From Bacteroidota bacterium (GTDB taxonomy: Bacteria > Bacteroidota > Bacteroidia > UKL13-3), in contig JAIYAT010000017.1 in assembly GCA_027488905.1 (NCBI GenBank), positions 124,001-188,000 on the forward strand: a DNA stretch of 64,000 nucleotides, in the 5' to 3' direction. A model generated the notes under the pieces. That model was not told the origin of the DNA and did no database searches. It was given only the letters and a program-made list of their open reading frames with translations. Below are positions 45,341 to 54,162 of this stretch, piece after piece. Within the stretch, counting starts at the first letter, position 1, and each line of letters begins with the position of its first letter. Both the position numbers and the translations under genes were made by a program.

Positions 45341-46463
45341 AAAAATTTGGCTTTCCTCACCTCATATGGGGAGTAATGAATTTAAATTTGTCAAGGAAGC
45401 CTTTGACACTAACTGGATAGCACCGCTTGGTCCAAATGTTGATGGATTTGAGAAAGACATAGTAGAATTTACCAAAACTGGCTACGCCGCTGCATTAAGC
45501 TCCGGAACATCTGCCTTGCATCTGGCTTTAATTCTATTAGGAGTTGGGCAAGGTGATGAGGTGATTTGTCAAAGCTTTACCTTCAGTGCATCGGCTAACC
45601 CAATTGTTTACCAAGGTGCAACCCCAATTTTTGTAGATTCTGAAAATGAAACTTGGAACATGTGTCCAGTTCAATTAAGAATAGCCATTGAGGATAGAAT
45701 TAAGAAAGGTAAAAAGCCTAAAGCCATTATTCCTGTGCATTTATATGGAATGCCTGCTAAAATGGATGAGATTATAAAGGTTGCTAACGAATTTCAAATT
45801 CCCATCATTGAAGATGCAGCTGAAGCGCTTGGGTCAAGCATAAACCAAAAACAATGTGGAACCTTTGGAGAGATTGGTGTATTATCTTTTAATGGAAACA
45901 AAATCATAACAACCTCTGGCGGCGGTGCAATGATTTCATCTACTGAGGCTCATGTTTCTAAATCAAGATTTTTGGCTACACAGGCCAGAGATAACGCACC
46001 ACATTATCAGCATAGCCATATTGGATACAATTACCGCATGAGCAATATTTGTGCTGGAATTGGTAGAGGTCAAATGGAAGTTTTACCTGCCCGTATTCAA
46101 AAGCGTAGAGAAAATCATGCTTTTTACCAAAATGAATTAGCTGAAATAAAAGGTATAAGTTTTTTGCTTGAACCAAATGGATTTTTCTCAAATAGATGGT
46201 TGAGTTGTATTTTGGTTGACCCAAGCAAGTCAAATGGTATCACAAGAGAAGATATTAGAATTTCCTTAGAAAAACTTAATATTGAATGCAGACCGCTTTG
46301 GAAGCCAATGCATATGCAACCTATATTTGAAAGCTCACCCTTTTATGGAAATAAGGTAGCTGAAAAATTATTTGAAAATGGATTGTGTTTGCCTTCTGGA
46401 TCAAACTTAGAAACAGAGGAGTTAAATGCCGTGGTGAATGCAATTAAGGCTTGCTTTGCTTAA
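45330..46463 (+). CDS. PglE-like sugar aminotransferase (DegT family)
   Basis: The protein opens MSNKKIWLSSPHMG, matching PglE-type enzymes that aminate UDP-4-keto-6-deoxy-GlcNAc. PLP residues are in IIEDAAEALGS, and the Schiff-base lysine is in SFNGNKIITT near 190. ATG 45,330 (377 aa) is preferred to an in-frame upstream start at 45,279. It pairs with the PglD- and PglC-like genes; the matching 4,6-dehydratase (PglF/WbpM) is not in the window. A terminator follows. Confidence 0.9.
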   Translation: MSNKKIWLSSPHMGSNEFKFVKEAFDTNWIAPLGPNVDGFEKDIVEFTKTGYAAALSSGTSALHLALILLGVGQGDEVICQSFTFSASANPIVYQGATPIFVDSENETWNMCPVQLRIAIEDRIKKGKKPKAIIPVHLYGMPAKMDEIIKVANEFQIPIIEDAAEALGSSINQKQCGTFGEIGVLSFNGNKIITTSGGGAMISSTEAHVSKSRFLATQARDNAPHYQHSHIGYNYRMSNICAGIGRGQMEVLPARIQKRRENHAFYQNELAEIKGISFLLEPNGFFSNRWLSCILVDPSKSNGITREDIRISLEKLNIECRPLWKPMHMQPIFESSPFYGNKVAEKLFENGLCLPSGSNLETEELNAVVNAIKACFA

Positions 46464-46483
46464 TTAGATTTTTAACTTAGACT

Positions 46484-46515
46484 ATCCCGAGACATACTTG
46501 TTTCGGGATTTTTTG
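46484..46515 (+). terminator. Rho-independent terminator
   Basis: Stem ATCCCGA (46,484-46,490) with TCGGGAT (46,503-46,509), a 12-base loop and a run of six T bases. It lies 21 bases after the pglE-like stop and ends the plus-strand unit there. Confidence 0.85.
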
Positions 46516-46525
46516 TTTATAATTG
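46498..46525 (+). promoter_or_regulatory. Possible promoter overlapping the terminator
   Basis: TTG at 46,498-46,500, 17 bases, then TATAATTG at 46,518-46,525, one mismatch from TAnnTTTG. The GTG start of the next gene is eight bases downstream. The -33 part would lie in the terminator loop. Weak by eye. Confidence 0.3.
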
Positions 46526-46532
46526 GAAACAC

Positions 46533-47555
46533 GTGAAAGAAGAAAAGATAAAATTTATAGTCATAGGTTATGGTCATATTGGTAGTAGACATGCACAACT
46601 AATTCTTGAAAATGAAAGTTGTGAGTTGCTTGGTGTGGTTGAGTTGGAAGAAAAAGTGCCAACTGGAATTAAGCATTGGACCAGCCTTAAGGATTGTTTG
46701 GCTTCACTTGGGGCAACAACAAGTAATATGATTGCTAGTATTTGTCTACCAAACGGATTACATGCTTCAACTGCTAAGTTTTGCCTAGAAAATGGAATGC
46801 ATGTTTTGATAGAAAAGCCCATGTGCATTTCTGTTGAAGAAGGGGAACGATTAATTACAACTGCTAATTTTAATCAGAAGCAAGTTTTCATTGTTAAGCA
46901 AAACAGATATTCTCCATCTGTAAAGTGGATGAAAGAAATGGTAGATACTCAGAAGGTTGGTAGAATTCTATTTGTGGGCATGAATTGTTTTTGGAATAGA
47001 GATGAACGCTATTATCAGGCTGGTGGTTGGCGTGGCACTAAAGACTTAGATGGCGGTACCTTATTTACACAATTCTCTCATTTTATTGATATTCTTTACT
47101 GGGTTTTTGGTGATATAAAAAATATTCAAGCAAAGTTTTCCAATTTAACACATGTAAATCAAATAGACTTTGAAGATACTGGTTTGGTAAATTTTGAATT
47201 TGAAAGGGGAGGGTTGGGTTCTATTAATTATACAACCGCTGTTTGGGACAAAAACCTTGAGAGTAGTATGATTGTTATTGGAGAGAAAGGTAGTTTTAAA
47301 ATAGGTGGCCAATACATGAATACCGTAGATTATTGCCATGTGGCTAACTACACCATGCCAAATTTTGAAACCAATGTTGCAGCCAACCATTATGGTGCTT
47401 TTAGTGGCAGTGCCGCTAACCATCATTTTGTGATTGAAAATATTGTTAATGTTCTACATGGCAATGAACAAATAGCTGCAAATGCTGCCGAAGGCCTAAA
47501 GGTTGTTGATATAATTGAAAGAATTTACAAGTCAGGTAATAGATATAAATATTAA
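46533..47555 (+). CDS. wbpB: WbpB/WlbA-type UDP-sugar 3-dehydrogenase
   Basis: A Gfo/Idh/MocA oxidoreductase with the NAD loop GYGHIGSRH at 12-20 and the EKP motif near 94-96. The catalytic-domain GGTLFTQFSHFIDIL segment matches the WbpB/WlbA group, which oxidises C3 of UDP-GlcNAcA. The WbpD- and WbpE-like genes follow directly, supporting the call. The start is GTG at 46,533; no ATG lies nearby in frame. WbpA (UDP-GlcNAc 6-dehydrogenase) is not in the window. Confidence 0.85.
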   Translation: MKEEKIKFIVIGYGHIGSRHAQLILENESCELLGVVELEEKVPTGIKHWTSLKDCLASLGATTSNMIASICLPNGLHASTAKFCLENGMHVLIEKPMCISVEEGERLITTANFNQKQVFIVKQNRYSPSVKWMKEMVDTQKVGRILFVGMNCFWNRDERYYQAGGWRGTKDLDGGTLFTQFSHFIDILYWVFGDIKNIQAKFSNLTHVNQIDFEDTGLVNFEFERGGLGSINYTTAVWDKNLESSMIVIGEKGSFKIGGQYMNTVDYCHVANYTMPNFETNVAANHYGAFSGSAANHHFVIENIVNVLHGNEQIAANAAEGLKVVDIIERIYKSGNRYKY

Positions 47556-47557
47556 GC

Positions 47558-48133
47558 ATGAACGAGTTTTTTTGTCATGAATCCGCTATTATAGATTTGC
47601 CTTGCGATATAGGAAAAGGGGTTAAAATCTGGCACTTTTCACATGTTATGGCAAATTCAGAGATTGGTGAGGGTTGTAATATTGGGCAAAATGTTGTGAT
47701 CAGTCCTAATGTGATTTTAGGAAGCAACGTTAAAGTGCAAAACAATGTTAGCATTTATACGGGTGTGATTTGCGAAGACGATGTTTTTTTAGGCCCTTCT
47801 ATGGTTTTTACAAATGTGATTAATCCGCGCAGTTTTGTAAATCGAAAAGATGAATTTAAGAAAACTTTGGTTAAAAAGGGAGCCAGTATAGGTGCAAACG
47901 CAACCATAATTTGTGGTATTGAAATAGGACGGTTTGCCATGATTGGCGCAGGCGCTGTGGTTACAAAAAGTGTAAAGGATTATGCATTGGTTGCAGGTAA
48001 CCCAGGAAGGCAAATTGCTTGGGTTTCTGAGTATGGGCATAAACTCGAATTTGGAAGTAATAACTTGTCCCATTGCAAGGAAACTGCCCAAGTTTACCAA
48101 TTAGAAGACAATTTTGTTCGTAGGGTTTCTTAG
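47558..48133 (+). CDS. wbpD: WbpD/WlbB-type N-acetyltransferase
   Basis: A left-handed beta-helix enzyme of 191 residues built of hexapeptide repeats. VKIWHFSHVM near 22-31, the FTNVINPRS segment near 84-92 and AGNPGRQIAWVSEYG near the end are characteristic of WbpD. It acetylates the 3-amino group of UDP-GlcNAc3NA. Two bases separate it from wbpB. Order wbpB-wbpD-wbpE matches the established pathway. Confidence 0.92.
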   Translation: MNEFFCHESAIIDLPCDIGKGVKIWHFSHVMANSEIGEGCNIGQNVVISPNVILGSNVKVQNNVSIYTGVICEDDVFLGPSMVFTNVINPRSFVNRKDEFKKTLVKKGASIGANATIICGIEIGRFAMIGAGAVVTKSVKDYALVAGNPGRQIAWVSEYGHKLEFGSNNLSHCKETAQVYQLEDNFVRRVS

Positions 48134-48140
48134 TTTTTTA

Positions 48141-48159
48141 GGTTCAGGTTTGAACCAAG
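48141..48159 (+). repeat. Copy of dispersed GGTTnnGGTTTGAACC motif
   Basis: GGTTCAGGTTTGAACCAAG, the only copy of this motif lying wholly between genes (wbpD-wbpE spacer). Similar copies are at 6,219, 49,090 (reverse), 59,389, 61,834 (reverse) and 63,799. Confidence 0.5.
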
Positions 48160-48194
48160 TATGTATTCAAAATATTTTCAAATAAAGTTACAAG

Positions 48195-49334
48195 ATGAAA
48201 ATTCAAATGGTAGACCTGCGATCTCAGTATGAGAAAATTAAGGATGAAATTGATGCTGCTATTCAAAGTGTAATAGATTCTTCTACATTTATTAAAGGAC
48301 CAAAAGTTGCAGAATTTGAATTGGCCTTGGCAAATTATTTAAAGGTGAATCATGTTGTTGCTTGCGGCAATGGAACAGATGCCTTGCAGATTGCTCTAAT
48401 GGCCTTAGGATTAGAAAGAGGCGATGAAGTTATAATCCCAACATTTACCTATGTTGCTACTGCAGAAGTGATAGCATTATTAGGTTTAAAACCTGTCTTA
48501 ATTGATGTAAATCCAATTACATTTTGTATTGACGTAAACCAAATTGAGGCAAAAATTACCTCCAATACAAAAGCCATTATTCCCGTACACTTGTTTGGGC
48601 AATCTGCTGATATGGAGTCTATATTGAGTATCGCCCACCGAAATAACTTGTATGTAATTGAAGACAATGCCCAAGCAATTGGTGCTTGTTACACTTTTTC
48701 TGATGGCAGGGTTATGTTTACTGGAACCATGGGAGATATTGGCACTACCAGTTTTTTTCCAAGTAAAAATTTAGGTTGTTTTGGCGATGGTGGAGCTTTA
48801 ATAACAAATAACCAAATCTTGGCAGAGAAGATTAGGATGATTTGTAATCATGGACAAAAAGTGCAGTATTACCATGAATGTGTTGGGGTAAATTCAAGGT
48901 TAGATACTATTCAAGCTGCTATATTACTAGCCAAGCTTCCACATTTAAATGAATATAATATTGCAAGGCAGCAGGCTGCGACTTATTATAATGAGCTTTT
49001 AAAAGATAGGATTGAAATTGTATGCCCTATTTCGGATCCGAAGTCAACACATGTTTTTCACCAATATACGATTAAACTCAATGGTAAACTTGGTTCAAAC
49101 CGAAACCAACTGAAGGAATATTTAAAGGAAAATGGAATACCAACAATGGTTTATTATCCATTGCCAATTCATTTGCAGGAGGCCTATCAAGGCTGGTATT
49201 CGCAAGCTGATTCGTTTTCTGTTGCAAATGAACTTTCGAGTCAAGTGCTCTCCTTACCCATGCATACTCAATTATCTGAGGAACAGCAAAAATTTATTAT
49301 TAATTGTATAACTGAATATAATAGAAAATTATAG
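48195..49334 (+). CDS. wbpE: WbpE/WlbC-type 3-aminotransferase
   Basis: A DegT-family PLP enzyme. MVDLRSQYEKIK at 5-16, GNGTDALQIAL near 59-69, VIEDNAQA near 154-161 and the Schiff-base Lys in SFFPSKNLG near 190 fit WbpE. It transfers an amino group to the 3-keto sugar made by WbpB. At 379 residues it is of standard length. It is the last gene of the glycan locus and converges with the GldL/GldM-like operon, with only 16 bases between the two stop codons. Confidence 0.93.
   Translation: MKIQMVDLRSQYEKIKDEIDAAIQSVIDSSTFIKGPKVAEFELALANYLKVNHVVACGNGTDALQIALMALGLERGDEVIIPTFTYVATAEVIALLGLKPVLIDVNPITFCIDVNQIEAKITSNTKAIIPVHLFGQSADMESILSIAHRNNLYVIEDNAQAIGACYTFSDGRVMFTGTMGDIGTTSFFPSKNLGCFGDGGALITNNQILAEKIRMICNHGQKVQYYHECVGVNSRLDTIQAAILLAKLPHLNEYNIARQQAATYYNELLKDRIEIVCPISDPKSTHVFHQYTIKLNGKLGSNRNQLKEYLKENGIPTMVYYPLPIHLQEAYQGWYSQADSFSVANELSSQVLSLPMHTQLSEEQQKFIINCITEYNRKL
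49090..49108 (-). repeat. Copy of dispersed GGTTnnGGTTTGAACC motif
   Basis: Reverse-strand copy GGTTTCGGTTTGAACCAAG inside wbpE, matching the consensus in full. Confidence 0.5.
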
Positions 49335-49350
49335 GATTATGAATACTATA

Positions 49351-51384
49351 TTATTTTGCTCTTAACTGCTTCACTTTATTAATTAAAACCCCAATATCAT
49401 AGCTCACCCCAACATGTTGAGAAACAAACATATCTGGAAGTAAATTGGTTGTTCTTCTGTATGAATTGTTAATATTAGGAAACGAATTTTCCAAGGTAAT
49501 TTCACGATTTGCAACTTTATCATACCCCAATTCCTTATCTGGTGCACTTTCCAACCATTTTTGATAATTTCCACCATAGGTAAAGCCTTGCCCATAATCA
49601 TCTAAATAATCTGACATAGATAAACTAGCTTTAACTTCATACCTAAACCTGAAATTCTTATACAAATAGGCCAATTGAAATGAAGCATTAATATTCATCG
49701 TATAGCTATTATATTTCTTTTTATTGGGTAGGAAATTTTGTCCTTCTGTACCTAATGGCCTTAATTCAATGAAGGCCGCCTCACTTTTGTCTCTGCTATA
49801 AACAACATTTCTATAAGGGTCATATTTCATAAAGCTTGCTCCAAAACCAAATCCTGGAATAAATTTCCCTTTTATGTTTTTATCTAAAGAATGGCTATAG
49901 TTGTGTTTAGGGGCAAAGTAATAAATGGCTTCAAAATCTAAAATTTGCATTTTGGTTAAAAAATTCAATGCCCAAGATTGTTGCATTTCAATATTGCCAT
50001 TTTGATTTATAAAGGTCGGAGAACTTTGCCAAACCTGAAGCGGAGCAGTTGGGTCATGCATACCAATGTTTGTTCTATAATAAGCCATTCTATAAGACCA
50101 ACTTGGATTTCTGTTGTATTGTAAGAATAGGCCTCCCGACCATTCATAGGTTCCAGGAATGCCAAATTTATGTTTAATGTCACCAATATAAAATGCTAAA
50201 CCACCCCAAGCTCCAATTTCATAGGATGGAAATGTTTTTTTATCTTCTTTTATAATCAGCGAATCTGGTTTTTCTCTGTCTTCTAGGTATCGCTTTTTAT
50301 ACAAACTATCTAGGTTGGTTTCTGAAACAGAGGGAATATCTACTAAAAGACCATTATTCATTACCATGGTTTTGGCAATTCCGTCTGAATAATTAATGAA
50401 TAAAGAGTCCATTTTGAAGGCCTGGATAAAGGTTAACGAATTACCCATTGAGTCTAAAATCTTTGAAATAGCGCAGCTCTTTGAGCCTAATGCTAAAATG
50501 GTTTGTGAGGTATGCTTGATGTAATCTATATAGCAAAAGTCTTCAGGCCAATCTTTTAAATTTAAGTTTTCTGAGGTAAGTGATGGTAGTCTTGGGTCTG
50601 ATTGATAATCGAAAACGGGCCTTTCACTAGCTGTGCTATAGAGTCCTTTAGCATTAATTTCTGCTCTATCACCACTTAAAGATAATCCAATAGGAGTATT
50701 TCCAGCTTTATTTTCGTGGAAGGCTAAGTTACCCAATTTAAGGTTGTCTTGAGTATAAGGTTGACCAATGTTTAGATGAAGAATTCCTAAACTAGGATCG
50801 TTTCCATCTATTTTGTTTTGTTGAAACAAAAGGCTACTAAATTCATACTGAATCCCTTTAATACCAGCATTTTCAATGAGTATTCCAGATTGGTTATTGT
50901 AAAACTCACTATTTGTTAACTTAAATTGAATGGGTTCTAATTTTAAATCAATTAAAGGATTCGCAACAAAAATAACAGCTTCTTTAAAAGAAGAACCATG
51001 TATTTTTAACCTATCTAGAGTAACTTTTTTTCTAGACCAAAAAGGTTCAAAACTGATAGGTCTGGCAATGTTAGCAAACTCAGTATGTTTAATAACAATG
51101 TTAGAGGCAGGTGCATTACCATTAATTATTATTCCAATTCCAGGATTCTCTGGAAATAACGATTTAAATATAATTGGCTTGTTTTTCTCTCCTTCAAAAG
51201 ACAAACTTCCTTCAACCCAAAGCATAGCACCAGGTTTAAAAACTACTGTTGTACCAGCCGGAATGGTAAGCGTTTGGTTTTTATTTACTTTCTTAACTTT
51301 TTCAATTACCAAAGTATCCTGAGCAGAAACACTAAGATTTGTAAGGGTAATTAAAACTAATAATATGGTAAAAATTCTTTTCAT
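49351..51384 (-). CDS. Outer-membrane protein: beta-helix domain plus PorG/DUF6089-like barrel
   Basis: A signal peptide (residues 1-21, ending SVSAQ) is followed by about 300 residues of right-handed beta-helix-like repeats: GSLSFEGEKNKPIIFKS, IVIKHTEFAN and QLTNSEFYNN-type turns are visible. After a linker, residues about 390-677 form a beta-barrel whose IGAWGGLAFYIGDI, SWSYRMAYYRTNIG and SMSDYLDDYGQGF segments resemble the DUF6089 family. PorG, the outer-membrane component of type IX secretion, belongs to that family. It is the last gene of a five-gene operon with GldL- and two GldM-like genes and lies two bases after the second gldM-like gene. Inferred role: outer-membrane partner of that motor. 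Confidence 0.78.
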   Translation of the reverse strand: MKRIFTILLVLITLTNLSVSAQDTLVIEKVKKVNKNQTLTIPAGTTVVFKPGAMLWVEGSLSFEGEKNKPIIFKSLFPENPGIGIIINGNAPASNIVIKHTEFANIARPISFEPFWSRKKVTLDRLKIHGSSFKEAVIFVANPLIDLKLEPIQFKLTNSEFYNNQSGILIENAGIKGIQYEFSSLLFQQNKIDGNDPSLGILHLNIGQPYTQDNLKLGNLAFHENKAGNTPIGLSLSGDRAEINAKGLYSTASERPVFDYQSDPRLPSLTSENLNLKDWPEDFCYIDYIKHTSQTILALGSKSCAISKILDSMGNSLTFIQAFKMDSLFINYSDGIAKTMVMNNGLLVDIPSVSETNLDSLYKKRYLEDREKPDSLIIKEDKKTFPSYEIGAWGGLAFYIGDIKHKFGIPGTYEWSGGLFLQYNRNPSWSYRMAYYRTNIGMHDPTAPLQVWQSSPTFINQNGNIEMQQSWALNFLTKMQILDFEAIYYFAPKHNYSHSLDKNIKGKFIPGFGFGASFMKYDPYRNVVYSRDKSEAAFIELRPLGTEGQNFLPNKKKYNSYTMNINASFQLAYLYKNFRFRYEVKASLSMSDYLDDYGQGFTYGGNYQKWLESAPDKELGYDKVANREITLENSFPNINNSYRRTTNLLPDMFVSQHVGVSYDIGVLINKVKQLRAK

Positions 51385-51386
51385 AA

Positions 51387-52757
51387 CTAATTGATTTGAA
51401 TCACTAAAGTTTGATCCAGTTTTTTGGTTTCTTTTCCAATTCTAATTTGAATATCGTAAACTAAAATATAATTTAGACCTTCTATTTCTTTTTCAGTTAC
51501 TATTATTTTATCACCTGTTGAAGGGTAACTAGTATTTTCTGAACCAATTTTCTTAACATTAAAAGCTAATATTTGAAATGCATCATTCTCTTTAAAGGAA
51601 GGATGTTTTGCAGTTAAAATTAGTTCTTTAAGTTGAGATAATCTTTTTCTGCCAATTGTATTTGAGGGTAAACCTTGAACCAATACTTTTGGATCAGGTA
51701 ATGGTTTTACGAATACAGAGTCGAAGAAAATAGCATTTCCATTGCTAGATTTAATTTCAATGGCACACCATCCTTCTTTGTTAGGACTAAACGATAACAA
51801 ACCTATTTCTGAGTTTATTTTTGCGTTTTTATCAGTATTAGCAAAAACAACCATTCCTGGTTCTTTAAAAGGCAAAGTTTGAGTATAGTTTACTCCTTTA
51901 TAGCAAATTCTAAGTGGTAAAGATTGTTTTTTTGGAAAGCCAGCTGGTAGTACAGAAATTTCTAAATTTTCGGACTTTCTTTTCCCTTTCACATTAATTT
52001 TGTAATTCCCTGCATATTTTGGTTTGAAAACTAAACCATCTTTTAATTGAATAAACTCATCAACTGAATTTTCATCTCTTGTTACAATAACACTTTCTAG
52101 TTTATCCCCTTTAACATTTAATGTTGCCGAGTCACCAACGCGCATGCTAGTGTATTTTGTCATTAAACTAAGAGAAGGTTCTGTTTTAATATCCTCTGGC
52201 ACTTTTCCTTGTTGCGCCATTAATAAAATCCTCACCCTTAGCTCTTCCATAAGGGTTAAGGCTAATTCGGCAGGTACGTGTTTAAACTTGTTTTTTACCC
52301 ATCCCTCTGCATTTTCTTCTTGAAGACCAATTTTTAAATCATAACTAAATAGGGTATTAAATAGCTTATTGGTTCTGTTATTTTCAGGGAAAGAAAGTGC
52401 CCACTTCTTTAATTTAATTAGTTCAGCAAATATGATTCTACCATTCTCTTGATTAATAAAAAAATCATCTGTAATAACATATGCTTTCAACTCCTGCTTT
52501 TTTTTACTAGCTTGGTTCATACCAAGAGCCTCCTTAAAGGAGTTAGTAACTACGATTATATTGGTATTTATAGTATTTAGAGTTGGTTCCTCCAAGTTGG
52601 CCTTCGCTCGATTTAAATAAGTATGCATGGGTTGCGTAACCACTAACCAAGAGGTTGGGATTTGCATTACAGCAAGTACAAAAAATATGATGTACATCAT
52701 GCTGATAAGCTTGAATCGCAAATTTTTACTATGTGTTATCCTTTCAAATTGAGCCAT
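51387..52757 (-). CDS. GldM/PorM-like motor protein, copy 2
   Basis: One N-terminal transmembrane helix (about 17-38) leads into a long periplasmic region. MRVGDSATLNV near 209, LRICYKGVNYTQ near 281, the VKPLPDPKV segment near 355 and FQILAFNVKK near 398 match GldM D2 to D4 landmarks. GldM pairs with GldL to form the rotor/stator motor of type IX secretion and gliding, crossing the periplasm. At 456 residues it is shorter than canonical GldM (about 515). It overlaps copy 1 by one base, and the two are only distantly similar, so a heterodimer is plausible. Confidence 0.82.
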   Translation of the reverse strand: MAQFERITHSKNLRFKLISMMYIIFFVLAVMQIPTSWLVVTQPMHTYLNRAKANLEEPTLNTINTNIIVVTNSFKEALGMNQASKKKQELKAYVITDDFFINQENGRIIFAELIKLKKWALSFPENNRTNKLFNTLFSYDLKIGLQEENAEGWVKNKFKHVPAELALTLMEELRVRILLMAQQGKVPEDIKTEPSLSLMTKYTSMRVGDSATLNVKGDKLESVIVTRDENSVDEFIQLKDGLVFKPKYAGNYKINVKGKRKSENLEISVLPAGFPKKQSLPLRICYKGVNYTQTLPFKEPGMVVFANTDKNAKINSEIGLLSFSPNKEGWCAIEIKSSNGNAIFFDSVFVKPLPDPKVLVQGLPSNTIGRKRLSQLKELILTAKHPSFKENDAFQILAFNVKKIGSENTSYPSTGDKIIVTEKEIEGLNYILVYDIQIRIGKETKKLDQTLVIQIN

Positions 52758-54157
52758 TATTTATTTATAAAAATAGGAGTTCCCATAATTGTGCTTACGC
52801 CATTCTTATTGATTAACCTAATATGATGAAAAAGCAATGTACTGCCGGCAGGGGCTGTTCTTTCTAATGTTCTTAATTCATTTCTCAAGAAACGGGTATT
52901 GCTAGCCAATTCTACTTTTCGCCCATTAGGATAGCATAATGTCATATTAAAATTGAGTACTTGCCAATTTGGGTTTGTACTTTCTAAACAGTGGGCTGTT
53001 TTTAATTGGGTTTCACGTCCTGCGATATCTTTAGGTGCAACTCTTGGTGGATTTCCTTTAAGTGCATACACCGATTTTTTGTCTAATAAAATTTCCCCAG
53101 AAAGCATGTCAATTTCAAACCTTCCTTCGAACTCAGGTGTAATTGTTAACACATTTCCATTACGTTGAACTTTAGCCCCTTTAGAAATAAACTTAAGGTC
53201 TTTTATTTTTTCAAGTCCATTTAAATCCAATGTTAAAAATAATGGCTCGCTTAAATAGGCTGCAATCTCTTGTTCTGTTTCAAGAAACCTTAACGCAGGT
53301 TTTACGACGCTTAACAAATGAGTTATTCCTTCCTCGTCCACTGCGGCTTTTAATTCATAATCACCAGGTAAACTTGGATTCCAATAAACCAGAAAATGAC
53401 GACCATTTACAATAGGTTTAATTCGTTCATTATTTATTGTAATAATCGGTTCAATTGAATCTCTCGAAAAAAAGTCGAATACAACTTCTTCTCCAACATA
53501 ATAATTGCTTTTATATCCTTGAAGCAGGGCCGAATCGGAAGCAGTAGACACATTTACCAATTTTGCATTCAACATTTCTTTTTTGAAATATTGTAAGGTT
53601 TGTGTTAGTACTACTAGTTTAAGGTGCGCGATTATTGCTCCTACTGTTCCATTTGGAGCCTCTTTTAAAAATCTATTTGGAAATTTTACCGCTCCTATTC
53701 TTTCCTCATTGGTAATACCTAAATCTATATTCAGTTTGGGTTTATAACTTTCAGGGAATGCTGAAATAAATAATATTAACTTTTCATTTATGGCGTTTCC
53801 AATTTTATCTCTAGTAATATAATGCTTAGTATATTTTTGCTCTTTTAGCCATGAGTTTCTTTCTGTCTTTCCTTCACTAAATTTTAAATAATGAATTTCT
53901 AAACTGTCTAAAAAGTTTAGTGTTTCAATTGATTTTGTTTTTAAATTAAAATCTTGTTGCTGAATAGGTTCTACCGCATCTAGCCTTTCTCTTAATTGAG
54001 TATTTAGTGTCCTTTGAGTTTTTGATAAGGGTTGAAAATGCACCACGAATTCCCCTGGAGAGGATTGAAAAAAGAAAATAAAAAAAATCAAATACAAAAA
54101 GGCAAGCCTTTTGAAATTTAATGCTTTTGATTTTGAAATTGTAATTGTTCTGGCCAT
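52757..54157 (-). CDS. GldM/PorM-like motor protein, copy 1
   Basis: A basic N-terminus and one hydrophobic helix (about 17-35) are followed by about 430 periplasmic residues. YYVGEEVVFDFF near 220 matches the GldM D2 strand, and the C-terminal NWQVLNFNMTLCYPNG segment with its LLFHHIRLINKNG repeat resembles GldM D4. It is the less conserved of the two GldM-like proteins; identification rests on topology, length and position directly after GldL. Five bases separate it from the gldL-like gene. Presumed role: periplasmic shaft of the motor. Confidence 0.75.
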   Translation of the reverse strand: MARTITISKSKALNFKRLAFLYLIFFIFFFQSSPGEFVVHFQPLSKTQRTLNTQLRERLDAVEPIQQQDFNLKTKSIETLNFLDSLEIHYLKFSEGKTERNSWLKEQKYTKHYITRDKIGNAINEKLILFISAFPESYKPKLNIDLGITNEERIGAVKFPNRFLKEAPNGTVGAIIAHLKLVVLTQTLQYFKKEMLNAKLVNVSTASDSALLQGYKSNYYVGEEVVFDFFSRDSIEPIITINNERIKPIVNGRHFLVYWNPSLPGDYELKAAVDEEGITHLLSVVKPALRFLETEQEIAAYLSEPLFLTLDLNGLEKIKDLKFISKGAKVQRNGNVLTITPEFEGRFEIDMLSGEILLDKKSVYALKGNPPRVAPKDIAGRETQLKTAHCLESTNPNWQVLNFNMTLCYPNGRKVELASNTRFLRNELRTLERTAPAGSTLLFHHIRLINKNGVSTIMGTPIFINK

Positions 54158-54162
54158 AGCCC

